DNA of 64,000 bases from Janthinobacterium aquaticum (GTDB lineage: Bacteria; Pseudomonadota; Gammaproteobacteria; Burkholderiales; Burkholderiaceae_D). The stretch lies in the NCBI RefSeq assembly GCF_009208565.1, contig NZ_WFLK01000007.1:186001-250000 (forward strand), read 5' to 3'. Numbering within the stretch: position 1 is the stretch's first letter; each line of letters begins with the position of its first letter. Both the position numbers and the translations under genes were made by a program. The notes under the pieces were generated by a model. It did no database searches. It was not told the DNA's origin and saw only the letters and a list, made by a program, of their open reading frames with translations. Shown piece after piece: positions 17,554 to 27,900 of this stretch.

Positions 17554-18598
17554 ATTTTTGGGTAAAGATGGCCAGCGTGCCGTCGATCTCCTCCTGTTCG
17601 ATGCCGCGCGTGATGAACACCAGGCGCGTGCGCTGGTCTTCGCTGGGCCACGCATCGAGCGTGCGCGGTGGGTGGAACACATGCTGCACGCCATGGATCA
17701 CTACCGGCCGGTCCGGATGCTCGCGCACCTGGACCAGTCCCTTGATGCGCAGGAGGTCCGGTCCGCGCATGGCGGTGACCAGTGCCAGCCAGGATTCAAA
17801 AGCCTGGCGCGAAATCGCCTCGTCGAGCACTATCGCATAGGAGCGGATACCGTCGTCGTGATGATGCGCATGCGCCTGGCCGTGCCGGTGCTCATGCTCA
17901 TGCTCATGAGCGGAGTCGTGGTCGTGTTGGTGCCTGGCTTGATGGCCGGCGTCATGGCCGCGATCATGCTCCGGCGCACCGCCGCCGAACAGCAGTTGCG
18001 GCGTGATCTCGCCATGGCGCACCACGCTCACCGGCGCGCCGTGGTTAAGCCGCTGCAGGCGCTGCAGCAGCGTCTGCAGCGCTGCTTCGCTCACCAGGTC
18101 GTCCTTGGTCAGCACCAGACGATCAGCCAGCGCCACCTGATTGACGGCGGCGGCGTGCTGATCCAGTGTGGAGCCGGCGTTGACCGCGTCGACCGTGGTG
18201 ATGAGGCGGTCGAAATGAAAGTGCTCGCGCAGCGTTTCGTCCGACATCAGCGTGTGAAGGATGGGCGCCGGGTCGGCCAGGCCGGTAGTTTCCACCAGCA
18301 CCCGGTTCACGCCCAGCGCACCGCCATCGACGCGCAGACGGTTCAATGCCGCCAGCAGGTCGCCGCGCACCGTGCAGCACACGCAGCCGTTGGCAAGCAG
18401 CACCAGTTCTTCGCGGGTCTGTTCCAGCAGTTCATGGTCCAGCCCCACCGCGCCATATTCATTGATGATCACGGCAGTACGCGCAAAGGCCGGGTCGCGC
18501 AGTATGTGCGAGAGCAAGGTGGTCTTGCCGCTGCCGAGAAAACCGGTCAGCACAGTCACCGGCAGCGTCGCTGCTGCAGGGTGGTTTGCCTGGTTCAT
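17552..18598 (-). CDS. CobW/COG0523 GTPase metallochaperone with histidine-rich arm
   Basis: A 348-residue G3E GTPase. Walker A GFLGSGKTT is at residues 19-27, the metal-binding CxCC motif (C72-C74-C75) is in GCVCCTVRGD, and TKDD at 164-167 stands in for the guanine motif. Residues 211-247 hold 15 histidines among acidic and polar residues, a loop known to buffer zinc, nickel or cobalt. A C-terminal CobW domain follows. Proteins of this family load metals into partner enzymes. Lying after the hydantoinase genes, it may serve HyuA/HyuB. No Zur box was noticed. Confidence 0.9.
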   Translation of the reverse strand: MNQANHPAAATLPVTVLTGFLGSGKTTLLSHILRDPAFARTAVIINEYGAVGLDHELLEQTREELVLLANGCVCCTVRGDLLAALNRLRVDGGALGVNRVLVETTGLADPAPILHTLMSDETLREHFHFDRLITTVDAVNAGSTLDQHAAAVNQVALADRLVLTKDDLVSEAALQTLLQRLQRLNHGAPVSVVRHGEITPQLLFGGGAPEHDRGHDAGHQARHQHDHDSAHEHEHEHRHGQAHAHHHDDGIRSYAIVLDEAISRQAFESWLALVTAMRGPDLLRIKGLVQVREHPDRPVVIHGVQHVFHPPRTLDAWPSEDQRTRLVFITRGIEQEEIDGTLAIFTQK

Positions 18599-18612
18599 AT
18601 CGTTTCCTTTTT

Positions 18613-18993
18613 TTAGCCGTGCAGTTTGGCAAACGAACGCAAGGTCTTGCCCAGCCGCGACAGGATGAAATCGGCGACGCCCGGGTCTGCGGCTGCGACG
18701 GTCGGCGCCGCGATCAGTGCGGCCAGCAGCGTGTCGAGATGCCAGACGCCGGCCGCTTCGTCAAAGCCATGGCAGCGCAGAAAGGCGACGATATCGGCGC
18801 GCTGGCCGCGCTCGGCCTGCGCCAGCAGGTAATCGGCGATGTCCTGCTCGAAGTCCTGCAGGCGCAAAGTGACGCCGCCAATGCCGCAAGCGCAGCCCGT
18901 CGCCAGGGCGACGTGCTGACTCGACAGGCGCTGCCAGATATCGAGCAGCTCCTGCGCATCGCTGGCCGCTGAGACAGTGTGGGCCGGCGCCAT
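18613..18993 (-). CDS. Unknown 126-residue protein coupled to hydantoinase and CobW genes
   Basis: I do not recognise the family. It is soluble, largely helical and acidic to neutral. A CxC pair in ATGCACGIGG near residue 33 could bind metal. The segment FEQDIADYLLAQAERGQRADIVAFL is predicted helix. It begins four bases after the hydantoinase B stop and ends 14 bases before the CobW start, so it belongs to that operon. It may be an accessory subunit or a client-specific partner of the metallochaperone. Confidence 0.7.
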   Translation of the reverse strand: MAPAHTVSAASDAQELLDIWQRLSSQHVALATGCACGIGGVTLRLQDFEQDIADYLLAQAERGQRADIVAFLRCHGFDEAAGVWHLDTLLAALIAAPTVAAADPGVADFILSRLGKTLRSFAKLHG

Positions 18994-18997
18994 GGCC

Positions 18998-20743
18998 TCA
19001 GCGCTCCACGGCCTGGCTGCTGCGCAGGCGGCCGGTGGCGTCGACGTCCACCTGCCCCTGATCAGTCAGTGCAACGCGGTAGGCGTCTGCTGCCTGCGCA
19101 GCGCTGACGTAGCCTTCACGCACATCGTGCGCCACCAGTTCGGGATCGCGCTCGGCCGGTGAGCCGAAGCCGCCACCGCCGCCCGAACGCATCTTGTAGG
19201 CATCGCCGCGCGCCAGCCGGACGTTGAATATTTTGGCGTTCGGCAGCTCCTCGTCCCACACGCCATTGCGGCGGATGCCGATGCCGTTGCCTGCAGCGTC
19301 GTGACCGCCATCGAGTCCCCATGGCTTGCAGTGGACGCGGTCGATGCGGGTGGTAACAGCAAATGGCGAGAGCGCCTGCACCACCATTTCGGCGCCCAGG
19401 CCGCCGCGCTGGCGTCCCGGACCGGCACTGTCCTCGCGCAGACGATAGCTCTCGACGAGCACCGGATACTTCGCTTCGAGCTGCTCGGTCGGGCTGTTGT
19501 GGGTGTCGCCATCGTTGATGCAGACCGTGGCCGAGACACCGTCCTCGCGCGACTTGGCGCCCCAGCCGCCACCGAGCGGCCCGATGCCGACGATAAACAG
19601 GCGTCCGTCCTCCGGCGAGATGCCGTGGATGTTGGGGAAGACCAGGTCGGCGTGGTGGCCGGCAATGGAACGGTCGGGGATGGCCGGTGCCAGCGCCTTG
19701 AAGATGGTGTCGATCACCGTCATCGGGAAGGTCATCCAGACGCGCATCGGGAATGGCCGTTCGGCACTGATCACGGTGCCCATCGGCATGATGACCTTGA
19801 GCGGACGGAAGCTGCCGTCGTTGACCGGATAATCGGTCGGCGTAGTGAGGCATTTGTAGGCCACCTGGGCACAGGCAATGCCGGTGGTGAAGCCGGAATT
19901 GTAGAAGCCACGCACCTGCTTGGCGACGTCGCTGAAGTCGATCGTCATTTCATCGCCGCTGACGATGACCTTGACGCGGATCGGAATGCGCTTGCCCACT
20001 TCGAGACCATCGTCGTCCATGAAGGATTCGGCTTCGTACACGCCGTCCGGAATGGTCAGCGTGTTGGCGCGCGCCAGTGCTTCGGAGTGATCCATGATCT
20101 GCGCGACCGCGCCCTGCACCGCCGGCCAGCTGTAGCGCTGCACCAGTTCCAGGAAGCGGCGCTCGCCGGTGGTGATGGCGGTGATCTGCGCGCGCAGGTC
20201 GCCCATGGCGCGTTCGGACAGGCGCACGTTCATGGCGATGATGTCGACCAGGTCCTGGTTGACGACGCCGCGCTTGCGGTATTTGACGATCGGGATCTGG
20301 ATCCCTTCCGAATAGATGTCGGTGGTGATCTGGCCCAGCGTGCCGCCCACGTCGAGCCAGTGCGCCATGCAGCAGGTAAAGCCGATCAGGCGCTCTTCGT
20401 GATACACCGGCATGGTGAACGTGAAGTGGTTCAGGTGGCTGCCGGTGGTGTAGGCATCGTTGGTGACGAGGATGTCGCCCGGCTCGATATTGTCCAGGCC
20501 GAAGTGGCGGATCTTGGCCTTGACCGTTTCGCTCATGCCGCGGATAAACATTGGCAGGCCCAGTCCGATCGAAATCGAATCACCCTCGACGGTAAACAGG
20601 CCGACTGTGAAGTCGAGCGCTTCGTAGATGATCAGGTTGTAAGCGGTGCGGGTCAGATTGGACTTCATTTCCTCCGTCACGGCGATCAGGCCGTTGCGGA
20701 TGATTTCGACGGTAACGGCGTCAACCGTTTGTGTGGCCTTCAT
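18998..20743 (-). CDS. Hydantoinase B / 5-oxoprolinase beta-type subunit
   Basis: A 581-residue protein of the HyuB family. Family-typical segments include VEIIRNGLIAVTEEMKSNL at the N-terminus, GDILVTNDAYTTGSHLNHF near residue 90, and the glycine-rich GGGGGFGSPAERDPELVAHD near the C-terminus. HyuA/HyuB pairs hydrolyse cyclic amides with ATP, or carboxylate ketones in related enzymes. The ATG at 20743 shares its A with the HyuA stop (TAATG), so the two subunits are translationally coupled. Confidence 0.92.
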   Translation of the reverse strand: MKATQTVDAVTVEIIRNGLIAVTEEMKSNLTRTAYNLIIYEALDFTVGLFTVEGDSISIGLGLPMFIRGMSETVKAKIRHFGLDNIEPGDILVTNDAYTTGSHLNHFTFTMPVYHEERLIGFTCCMAHWLDVGGTLGQITTDIYSEGIQIPIVKYRKRGVVNQDLVDIIAMNVRLSERAMGDLRAQITAITTGERRFLELVQRYSWPAVQGAVAQIMDHSEALARANTLTIPDGVYEAESFMDDDGLEVGKRIPIRVKVIVSGDEMTIDFSDVAKQVRGFYNSGFTTGIACAQVAYKCLTTPTDYPVNDGSFRPLKVIMPMGTVISAERPFPMRVWMTFPMTVIDTIFKALAPAIPDRSIAGHHADLVFPNIHGISPEDGRLFIVGIGPLGGGWGAKSREDGVSATVCINDGDTHNSPTEQLEAKYPVLVESYRLREDSAGPGRQRGGLGAEMVVQALSPFAVTTRIDRVHCKPWGLDGGHDAAGNGIGIRRNGVWDEELPNAKIFNVRLARGDAYKMRSGGGGGFGSPAERDPELVAHDVREGYVSAAQAADAYRVALTDQGQVDVDATGRLRSSQAVER

Positions 20744-22845
20744 TACAGTTCGCTCCCGATGGAAATTTGCAGGTTGCCGCAGGTATCGACCAGCACGGAG
20801 TCACCCGGCTGTACGACGGTGGTCGAGGCGTGTTCCTCGATCAGCGCCGGGCCGTCGATCCGGTTGCCGCTGCGCAGCAGGTGGCGCTTGTAGACGCTGG
20901 CGTCGACAAAACCCTGCGCCGAGCGGAAATACACCGGCTTCTTGGCGCGCAGCGCTTCGGACGGCGGCGTGGCGCTGCCCTCTTCGACCGCGTGGCGCGG
21001 CGGCTTGCGCATCACGCCCAGCACCGTCACGCGCAGGCTGACCAGGTCGGCCGGCTCGGCCGGCGCCGAGGTGCCGTAACGTACTGCATGAACGGCGTCG
21101 AAACGCTGCTTGATGGCGCTGCGGTCCTGCTGCTCGAAGTATTCAGTCTCGAGATCAACCGCCACTGCATGCTCCTGGCCCACATAGCGCATGTCGGCGG
21201 CACGCTCGATGACGATGGACTCGGGCGTGACGGCGGACTGTGCCAGCGCAGCGCGGCCTTCGTTTTCCATCTCGGCGTAGATCGCCTCGATGTCTTCGAA
21301 CGACACCTCGTCAAGCTTGCGGAACACCGAACGCACATAGTCGTAGCGCAGGTCGGAAAACAGCATGCCGTATGCCGAGAAATAACCGGGCGCATATGGA
21401 ATAAGCACCTTGCGGATACCCAGTTCGCGGGCGATGGCCGACGCATGCAGCGGGCCGGCGCCGCCGTAGACCACCATCGTGAAGCGGCCGGCATCGAGAC
21501 CGCGTTCGGTCGTCACTGCCTTGACTGCGTGCGACATCGAGGTAACGGCGATGCGCAGAATGCCATCGGCAGCCTTGATCGGATCGAGGTCGAGCGGCTT
21601 GCCGATACGCTCGGCCATGGCGCTGTGCGCGGCCTGTTTGTCGAGCAGCATTTCGCCACCGAGGAAGTTGTTTTCGTCCAGACGGCCCAGCAGCAGGTTG
21701 GCGTCGGTGACGGTCGGCTCAAGACCGCCGCGGCCATAGCATGCCGGTCCCGGATTGGAGCCGGCGCTTTGTGGGCCCACCCGCAGCGCCTTGCCACCCT
21801 CCAGGCGGGCGATACTGCCGCCGCCCGTACCGACCTCGAAAATGTCGATCATCGGAATCTGGATTGGCAGCGCCTTTTCATAGCCGCCGATCAGGGCGCT
21901 GCTGCTGGTGAGCGGCTTGCCCTCGCTGATCACGCCAGCCTTGGCGGTGGTGCCGCCCATGTCGAAGGCGATGGCGTCGCCCAGGCCAAGCTGGGCGCAG
22001 ATGGCCTGCGCACCGATTACGCCGGCAGCAGGACCCGATTCGAGCATGCGTACGCATTCGCGGCGTGCATGCTCTAGCGGGAACAGGCCACCGGTCGACT
22101 GCACGGCGTAAAAGTCGCCCGGAAAGCCCTGCTCGGTCAGGTGGGTTTCCAGTTCGCCCAGATAGGCCGACACCCTCGGGCCCACATAGGCATTGGCCGC
22201 CACGGTTGAAACGCGCTCGAATTCGCGGTACTCCTGCGACAGTTCGTGCGAAGCGGTGACAAACACACCCGGCAATTCTTCACGCACGATTTCACGCACG
22301 CGGATTTCATGGGCCGCGTTGCGATACGAGTGCAGCAGCAAAATGGCCACGGCGTCGACGCCTTCAGCCTTCAGCTCACGCGCCAGTTCGCGCACGCGTG
22401 CTTCGTCGAGCGGCACATGGACGCTGCCGTCGGCCAGCAGGCGCTCGGGCACTTCGTAGCGCAGCGAGCGGCGGATCAGCGGATCATGCTTGGAGAAAAA
22501 CAGATTGTAGGCGTCGGGGCGGTTGACGCGGCCGATCTCGTAAATGTCGCGGAAACCCTGGGTAATCAGCAGCGCGGTTTTGGCGCCATTGCGCTCGAGC
22601 AGCGTATTGATGGCGATGGTCGAGCCGTGCAGGAACAGGCCGCCGTTCTCGACATGCGCGCCGGCGTTGTCAAGCGTGTTCTGGATGCCGTCGACCAGTT
22701 GGCCGTGGGTGGACAGCGCCTTGCCAAAGGACAGTTCGCCGGTTTTTTCGTTCAGGATTGCCAGGTCGGTAAAGGTACCGCCGATATCGACTGCGATGCG
22801 CAGATGGCCGGCGCTGCGTTTGCCTGGATTGCTTGGGCTAGTCAT
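20743..22845 (-). CDS. Hydantoinase A / 5-oxoprolinase alpha-type, ATP-dependent subunit
   Basis: A 700-residue protein of the HyuA family. The N-terminus AVDIGGTFTDLAILNE is the phosphate-binding loop of the ASKHA (actin-like) fold. AIAFDMGGTTAKAGVI and VVYGGAGPLHASAIARELG are the other conserved loops. It should phosphorylate the substrate with ATP for HyuB to act on. The start ATG 22845 has GGAG upstream. A longer frame to 23208 overlaps the hydrolase gene and is rejected. The substrate may be a hydantoin, lactam, 5-oxoproline or ketone. The sequence alone cannot decide. Confidence 0.92.
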   Translation of the reverse strand: MTSPSNPGKRSAGHLRIAVDIGGTFTDLAILNEKTGELSFGKALSTHGQLVDGIQNTLDNAGAHVENGGLFLHGSTIAINTLLERNGAKTALLITQGFRDIYEIGRVNRPDAYNLFFSKHDPLIRRSLRYEVPERLLADGSVHVPLDEARVRELARELKAEGVDAVAILLLHSYRNAAHEIRVREIVREELPGVFVTASHELSQEYREFERVSTVAANAYVGPRVSAYLGELETHLTEQGFPGDFYAVQSTGGLFPLEHARRECVRMLESGPAAGVIGAQAICAQLGLGDAIAFDMGGTTAKAGVISEGKPLTSSSALIGGYEKALPIQIPMIDIFEVGTGGGSIARLEGGKALRVGPQSAGSNPGPACYGRGGLEPTVTDANLLLGRLDENNFLGGEMLLDKQAAHSAMAERIGKPLDLDPIKAADGILRIAVTSMSHAVKAVTTERGLDAGRFTMVVYGGAGPLHASAIARELGIRKVLIPYAPGYFSAYGMLFSDLRYDYVRSVFRKLDEVSFEDIEAIYAEMENEGRAALAQSAVTPESIVIERAADMRYVGQEHAVAVDLETEYFEQQDRSAIKQRFDAVHAVRYGTSAPAEPADLVSLRVTVLGVMRKPPRHAVEEGSATPPSEALRAKKPVYFRSAQGFVDASVYKRHLLRSGNRIDGPALIEEHASTTVVQPGDSVLVDTCGNLQISIGSEL

Positions 22846-22868
22846 GCAAAATTCTCCGTTTGGTTGAT

Positions 22869-23720
22869 TCAGATGACGTGCACCGTATTGCGCAAATGGC
22901 CGATACCGCTGATTTCCACTTCGACCACGTCGCCTGCTTTCATGTAGGCAGGTGGATCGCGCCGGTCGCCAACACCGCCTGGCGTGCCGGTGGCGATGAT
23001 GTCGCCGGGGTAGAGGGTGGTAAAGCTCGACAGGTAGGCGATGATGACGGGCAGCGTAAAGATCAGATCGGAGATCGGCGCCTGCTGGACGATCTCGCCG
23101 TTCAGGCGCGTGGTCAGCTGTGACTGGGTAATGTCGGCGATCTCGTCGGCCGTGACGAGGGCCGGGCCGAAAACGCCGGTGCCGGCAAAATTCTTGCCCG
23201 GGGTCCACTGGTGGGTATGGCGCTGCCAGTCGCGCACCGTGCCGTCGTTGAAGCAGGCGTAGCCGGCGATATGGTCGAACGCATCGGCTTCGGCAATATC
23301 GTTACCGGTTTTGCCGATCACGACCGCCAGCTCGCCTTCATAGTCGAACATGGCCGATTTGGCGCCGGGAAAGCGCATCGGCGCACCGTCAGCGGTCAGC
23401 GAATCGGCAAAGCGCACGAAGATGGCCGGGTGCGCTGCATCGGGCCGCTTGGTTTCAGCCACATGGGACTTGTAATTGAGGCCGACGCAAAAGATCTTGC
23501 GCGGATTGCCCACCGGTGGCAGCAGCTCCACGTCGGACAGCGCCAGCGTGGCAGCTTTGCCTGCCACGCTGGCGGACAGTTCCGGCAAGGCCTGCGCGTC
23601 GAGCACGGCGCGGATATCGGGATAGCGCGCCAGCATGCTGGCATCGGCTTCGATAATCTGCGAACCGGACAGGACGCCGTAAGTGGCGACGCCATTGTAT
23701 TTGTATGCGACCAGTTTCAT
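22869..23720 (-). CDS. Fumarylacetoacetate hydrolase-family enzyme
   Basis: A 283-residue FAH-family hydrolase or hydratase. The metal-binding residues lie in MFDYEGELAVVIGKTG, and the catalytic loop is in FCVGLNYKSHVAE. The C-terminus has GDIIATGTPGGVG, the family signature. Members cleave or isomerise 2-oxo acids or acylpyruvates. It is the first gene of the leftward operon after the divergent LysR regulator, so it probably processes the ring-opened product or another intermediate of the hydantoinase step. Confidence 0.92.
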   Translation of the reverse strand: MKLVAYKYNGVATYGVLSGSQIIEADASMLARYPDIRAVLDAQALPELSASVAGKAATLALSDVELLPPVGNPRKIFCVGLNYKSHVAETKRPDAAHPAIFVRFADSLTADGAPMRFPGAKSAMFDYEGELAVVIGKTGNDIAEADAFDHIAGYACFNDGTVRDWQRHTHQWTPGKNFAGTGVFGPALVTADEIADITQSQLTTRLNGEIVQQAPISDLIFTLPVIIAYLSSFTTLYPGDIIATGTPGGVGDRRDPPAYMKAGDVVEVEISGIGHLRNTVHVI

Positions 23721-23852
23721 TGCATGTCTCCTTTTGTCATCAGTAAGCTGGTTTGACCAGTGTTAAAGATGAGTGTAGGACATGCTACGATATGCGAGAA
23801 GTCATCAATCCGGCATTTCAGATATGCCATATTTTGCATAACGGAGAGCGCA

Positions 23853-24743
23853 GTGGACTACACAGCATGGAAACTGTTTATCGACGTGAGCGAGCTGGGA
23901 AGCCTGACCAAGGCGGCCGCCGTTCATGGCACCACGCAGCCGCACATCAGCCGTCAGATCGGCGAGCTGGAACGCGCATGCGGTGGCCGATTGTTCCAGC
24001 GCACCGGGCGTGGCGTTGTGCTGACCGAACTGGGGCGGCGCATTGCGCCGCGCATCCGTAGCTGGATCACGCAGACCGAACAGCTGGCCAACGATATCAG
24101 CGCCACCGCAGGCACGCCGGTGGGCGCGGTGCGCATCGGCATCCTGCCATCGACGGCTCATCCGCTGGCCAGCACGCTGTACCATCAGTTGAAACAGCGC
24201 CATCCGCTGATCCAGCTGATCGTGCGCGAAGGCCAGGGCGCCCAGCTTGAAACCTGGCTCGACAACGGCGATGTCGATCTGGCGGTGCTATACCGGCATA
24301 GCGCCACACCGAACCATGGCGACATCTATCTGGCACAGGTACCGACTTTTCTGGTGGGGCCGCCGGGCGACGCGCTTACGCGTGCCGAGACGGTCAGCTT
24401 CGACGCTCTGCACCGTTTGCCGCTGGTGCTGTTTTGCCGCCCGAACTCGTGGCGCGACCGGCTCGACCAGGTCGCCGCCGAGCGCGGCATCACGCTCGAT
24501 GTAGCGGCAGAAGCCGATTCGCTGGCGCTGCAAACGCGCATCGTCAGCGATGGCGGGATTTATGCGCTGCTTGGACCCTATGCGATTTCCGGCGCGAACA
24601 CAGAGTTGCGCCTGCAGGCTTCACGCGTGATCAAACCCGAACTGTCACGCCATATCGCACTGGCCATGTCGCGCCATGGCCAGCTGACACTGGCCTGCCG
24701 CGCCGTCATGAAGTTCATTGAGGAAGACGCACTGGGAATGTGA
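23853..24743 (+). CDS. LysR-family regulator, divergent from the hydantoinase operon
   Basis: A 296-residue LysR regulator. The start is assigned to GTG 23853 (VDYTAWKLFIDVSELGSLTKAAAV), with GGAGAG 5 bases upstream, because it gives the standard LysR N-terminus. The annotated-style frame from 23760 adds 31 residues unlike the family. Winged HTH: SLTKAAAVHGTTQPHISRQIGELE. The effector domain follows. Divergent placement makes it the likely activator of the FAH-hyuA-hyuB operon. The 132-bp spacer holds AT-rich dyads, including ATATGCCATATTTTGCATA at about 23822-23840, that could be its site. Confidence 0.9.
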   Translation: MDYTAWKLFIDVSELGSLTKAAAVHGTTQPHISRQIGELERACGGRLFQRTGRGVVLTELGRRIAPRIRSWITQTEQLANDISATAGTPVGAVRIGILPSTAHPLASTLYHQLKQRHPLIQLIVREGQGAQLETWLDNGDVDLAVLYRHSATPNHGDIYLAQVPTFLVGPPGDALTRAETVSFDALHRLPLVLFCRPNSWRDRLDQVAAERGITLDVAAEADSLALQTRIVSDGGIYALLGPYAISGANTELRLQASRVIKPELSRHIALAMSRHGQLTLACRAVMKFIEEDALGM

Positions 24744-24920
24744 CAATTGATTTAGCTTGCACGGCCGCTCGTGGCCGGTGTCGGTGGCAACGAAGTGCAT
24801 GATGGTGCCGATAGAGAGCCACAGGAACACCAAGCTGATGCCAGCCAGCCTGCCCCTGCCTCTCCCCAATTTGTGCCCGTTTGAAAAAAACATCGGGCAG
24901 CCTTTGAAATAGCGTCGTCT
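24744..24920. other. Intergenic spacer with a short hydrophobic minus-strand frame
   Basis: A minus-strand frame here (from 24893) begins with a hydrophobic stretch, LAGISLVFLWLSIGTIMHFVA, but then runs antisense into the LysR gene. It could be the decayed start of a membrane protein gene. I do not support it as a gene. Confidence 0.3.
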
Positions 24921-27900
24921 TTACTGCCTGGTCTCCACTTGCTCCAGGGCCGCTTTCAGCGCCATGAAATCAACCGGCTTGGTCAGGTGCAGGTCGAAGC
25001 CCGCTTCGCTCGAGCGCAGGCGATCCTGTTCGCTGCCCCAGCCCGTCAGCGCCACCAGCGTGACGCTGGCAAAACCGTCCGTTGCGCGCAGCGCCTGCGC
25101 CACCGCATAGCCGTCCATGTCGGGCAGGCCGATATCGAGCAGCAAGATCTGCGGCTGGAACTGCGCGGCGCGCGCCAGCGCCGTAGCGCCGTCATAGGCC
25201 AGCATCACTTCGTAGCCGGTCAGTTCGAGTAGCTGGGCCAGCGTTTCGGCCGCATCGACGTTGTCATCGACCAGCAGCACCCGGCGCGGTGCGCCAGGCG
25301 CGCTGGCTGCCGCATTGGCTGTGATATTGGCTGCCTCAGTGGACGGTGTCGGCTGCGCCAGCGCAGCTGCCCCGATGGCCGGCGTATAAGGCAGGCAGAT
25401 GCTGAAGCAGCTGCCCAGGCCCAGCCCTTCGCTGGCCGCCAGTATCTGGCCGCCATGCAGTTGCACCAGGCGCTGCGCCAGGCTCAGGCCGACGCCGAGT
25501 CCCCCTTGCGACATGCCCTCGCTGCCCGCCACCTGCGCGTACAGATCGAACACCCCGGTTACCGCCTCGGGTGCCAGGCCGACGCCATTGTCGGCCACCT
25601 CGATCACCAGCTGCGCCGGCTCGATGCGCGCCGACAGCACGATGCGGCCCTGGTGCGGCGTGTATTTGGCGGCGTTGTTGAGCAGGTTGCTGAGCACCTG
25701 GGCGATGCGGTGGCGGTCCACCTGCAGCGCAATCGGCTGCTCGGGCAGCCTGATACTGAGCTGATGGCCGGCCGCCTGCACCAGCGGCATCGATATCTCC
25801 ACTGCCTGCCTGACGATGGCGTCGAGCAGCACCACGTCAAGGCGCAGCGCGAGCTTGCCGCTGGTCAGGCGCGCCATGTCGAGCAGGTCGTCGACCAGAT
25901 GCACCATATGGCCAACCTGGCGCTCGAGCATGCCGCGCACATCGTCTTGCACCGGCGCCGGCACGCCGGCGCGCAGCAGTTCCAGGCCGCTGCGGATCGG
26001 CGCCAGCGGGTTGCGCAGCTCGTGCGCCAGCGTGACCAGAAACTCGCTTTGCAGGCGGTTTTTCTCGCCCAGTTCATTGGCCAGCGTCTGGCTGCGCTCC
26101 TGCAGCATTTTCAGATCATGCACATCGACCACGGTGCCGACATAGCCAAGCGGCTCGCCGTCATCGCCGAAGCGCGGCACGCCCACGTCGATCGCCCAGC
26201 GGTACTGGCCGTTGCGCCCGCGCAGCCGATAGTCGATGGAAAACGGCCGGTGCGCAGCATTGGCACTCAGGAACTGCTCGCGCGTGTGCGGCAGGTCGTG
26301 GATATGCACGTTTTCCAGCCAGCCAAAGCCGATATCCTGTTCCGGCGTGCGGCCCGTATAGTCGAACCAGCGCTTGCTGAGATAGGTACAGTAGCCATCG
26401 CGATCGGTGGTCCACAGCATGACGGAAGAGGCATCGATCAGGCGGCGGAAATAGGTTTCCTGCTTGAGCGCCTCATGGCGCTGCACGCGCCGCTCCTGCG
26501 CCAGTTCGACCTGGCGCTGCACGCGTGCCTGCAGCTCGCTGGCCGCAAACGGCTTGACCAGGTAATCGTCGGCGCCGGCGCGCAGGCCCTCGATCTTGGC
26601 CTCTTCGCCGGCGCGCGCCGACAGCAGCATGACCGGCAGGTAGCGCAGCGCTTCGGTGGCGCGCACCCGTGCTATCAGGCCGAAGCCGTCGAGCTTGGGC
26701 ATCATCACGTCGCTGACCAGCAGGTCGGGCCGATCGCGCTGCAGCAGCGCGAACGCCTCCTCGCCATCGGCGCAGGCGGTGACATCGGCATACACGCTCA
26801 GCAGCGACTTGATATAGGCGCGCATATCGTTGTTATCGTCTACCACCAGGATGCGCGGGCGCTGCAGCGGCGCCGCATCGGCCGTAGGCAGCATGTCGGG
26901 CATCGCGCGCGGCGCGGCGTCGGCGCTACCGACGCCATCGGCCGCATCGGGCAGCCAGCGCAGCGCTTCCTCGACAAAGGAGGCACCGTGCTGCTGCGAA
27001 CCGGCGTCGTCGAAGTTGCCGCTGAGACGATCCTGCGGCAGATGCGCACTGCCAAACGGCAGGTCGACGTCAAAGCGCGTACCCTCACCCTCGACGCTAT
27101 GGACGGCAATCGCGCCACCATGCAGGCGCACCAGTTCCTGGATCAGCGCCAGGCCGATGCCGGTCCCCTCATACGTGCGGCCCGGCGCGCCTTCGATGCG
27201 GTGGAAGCGCTCGAACATGCGCGGCAGCTCATGGGCCGGGATGCCGCCGCCGGTGTCGATCACCGACAGGCGCGCCATGCCCTCGTGGCGCCGCAGCGCC
27301 ACCGTCACCTGGCCTTGCAGCGTGAACTTGAACGCGTTCGACAGCAGGTTGAAGACGATTTTTTCCCACATGTCGCGGTCGATATGAACCGGTTCGCCCA
27401 AGTCGTGCAAGTCGAGTACATACGCCAGGCCGCCCCTCTCCATGGCCGATTCGAACACGCTGGCCAGGTCGGCCGTGACCTGCAGCAGATCGCTGGCCAC
27501 ATAATTGGCCACCACGCGGCCGGCCTCGATGCGCGAAAAGTCCAGCAGCGAATTGACCAGTTTTAACAGACGCAGCGAATTGCGGTGCGTCACTTCGATG
27601 CGCTTGCGCTGCACCGCATCGAGCGGGTTCGCCGTGTCGCCCAGCGCCTCGTCGAGCGGGCCCAGGATGAGGGTCAGCGGCGTACGGAACTCGTGCGACA
27701 CATTGGAAAAGAAAGCGGTCTTGGCGCGGTCGATTTCAGCCAGTTCCTCGGCGCGCCGCTGCTCGCGCTCATACGCCATCACATTGCCCACCGCCGTATT
27801 GACGGCGCCGGCCAGCAGCGCATAGAAGTTCCGGTAGTCGTCATCGAGCGCGCGGCAGGCGCTCACGCCGGCCACCAGATAACCGAACAGCGCCTCCTGC

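Noticed and set aside
24645..24893. Minus-strand frame with a hydrophobic start, possible membrane protein gene
   Set aside because: Only about 25 residues look membrane-like, and the rest runs antisense through the LysR gene. At most it is a decayed remnant.
25455..27566. 703-codon open frame on the plus strand
   Set aside because: Antisense shadow of the hybrid histidine kinase. Composition is Gln/Arg/Ala/His-rich with no recognisable domain.
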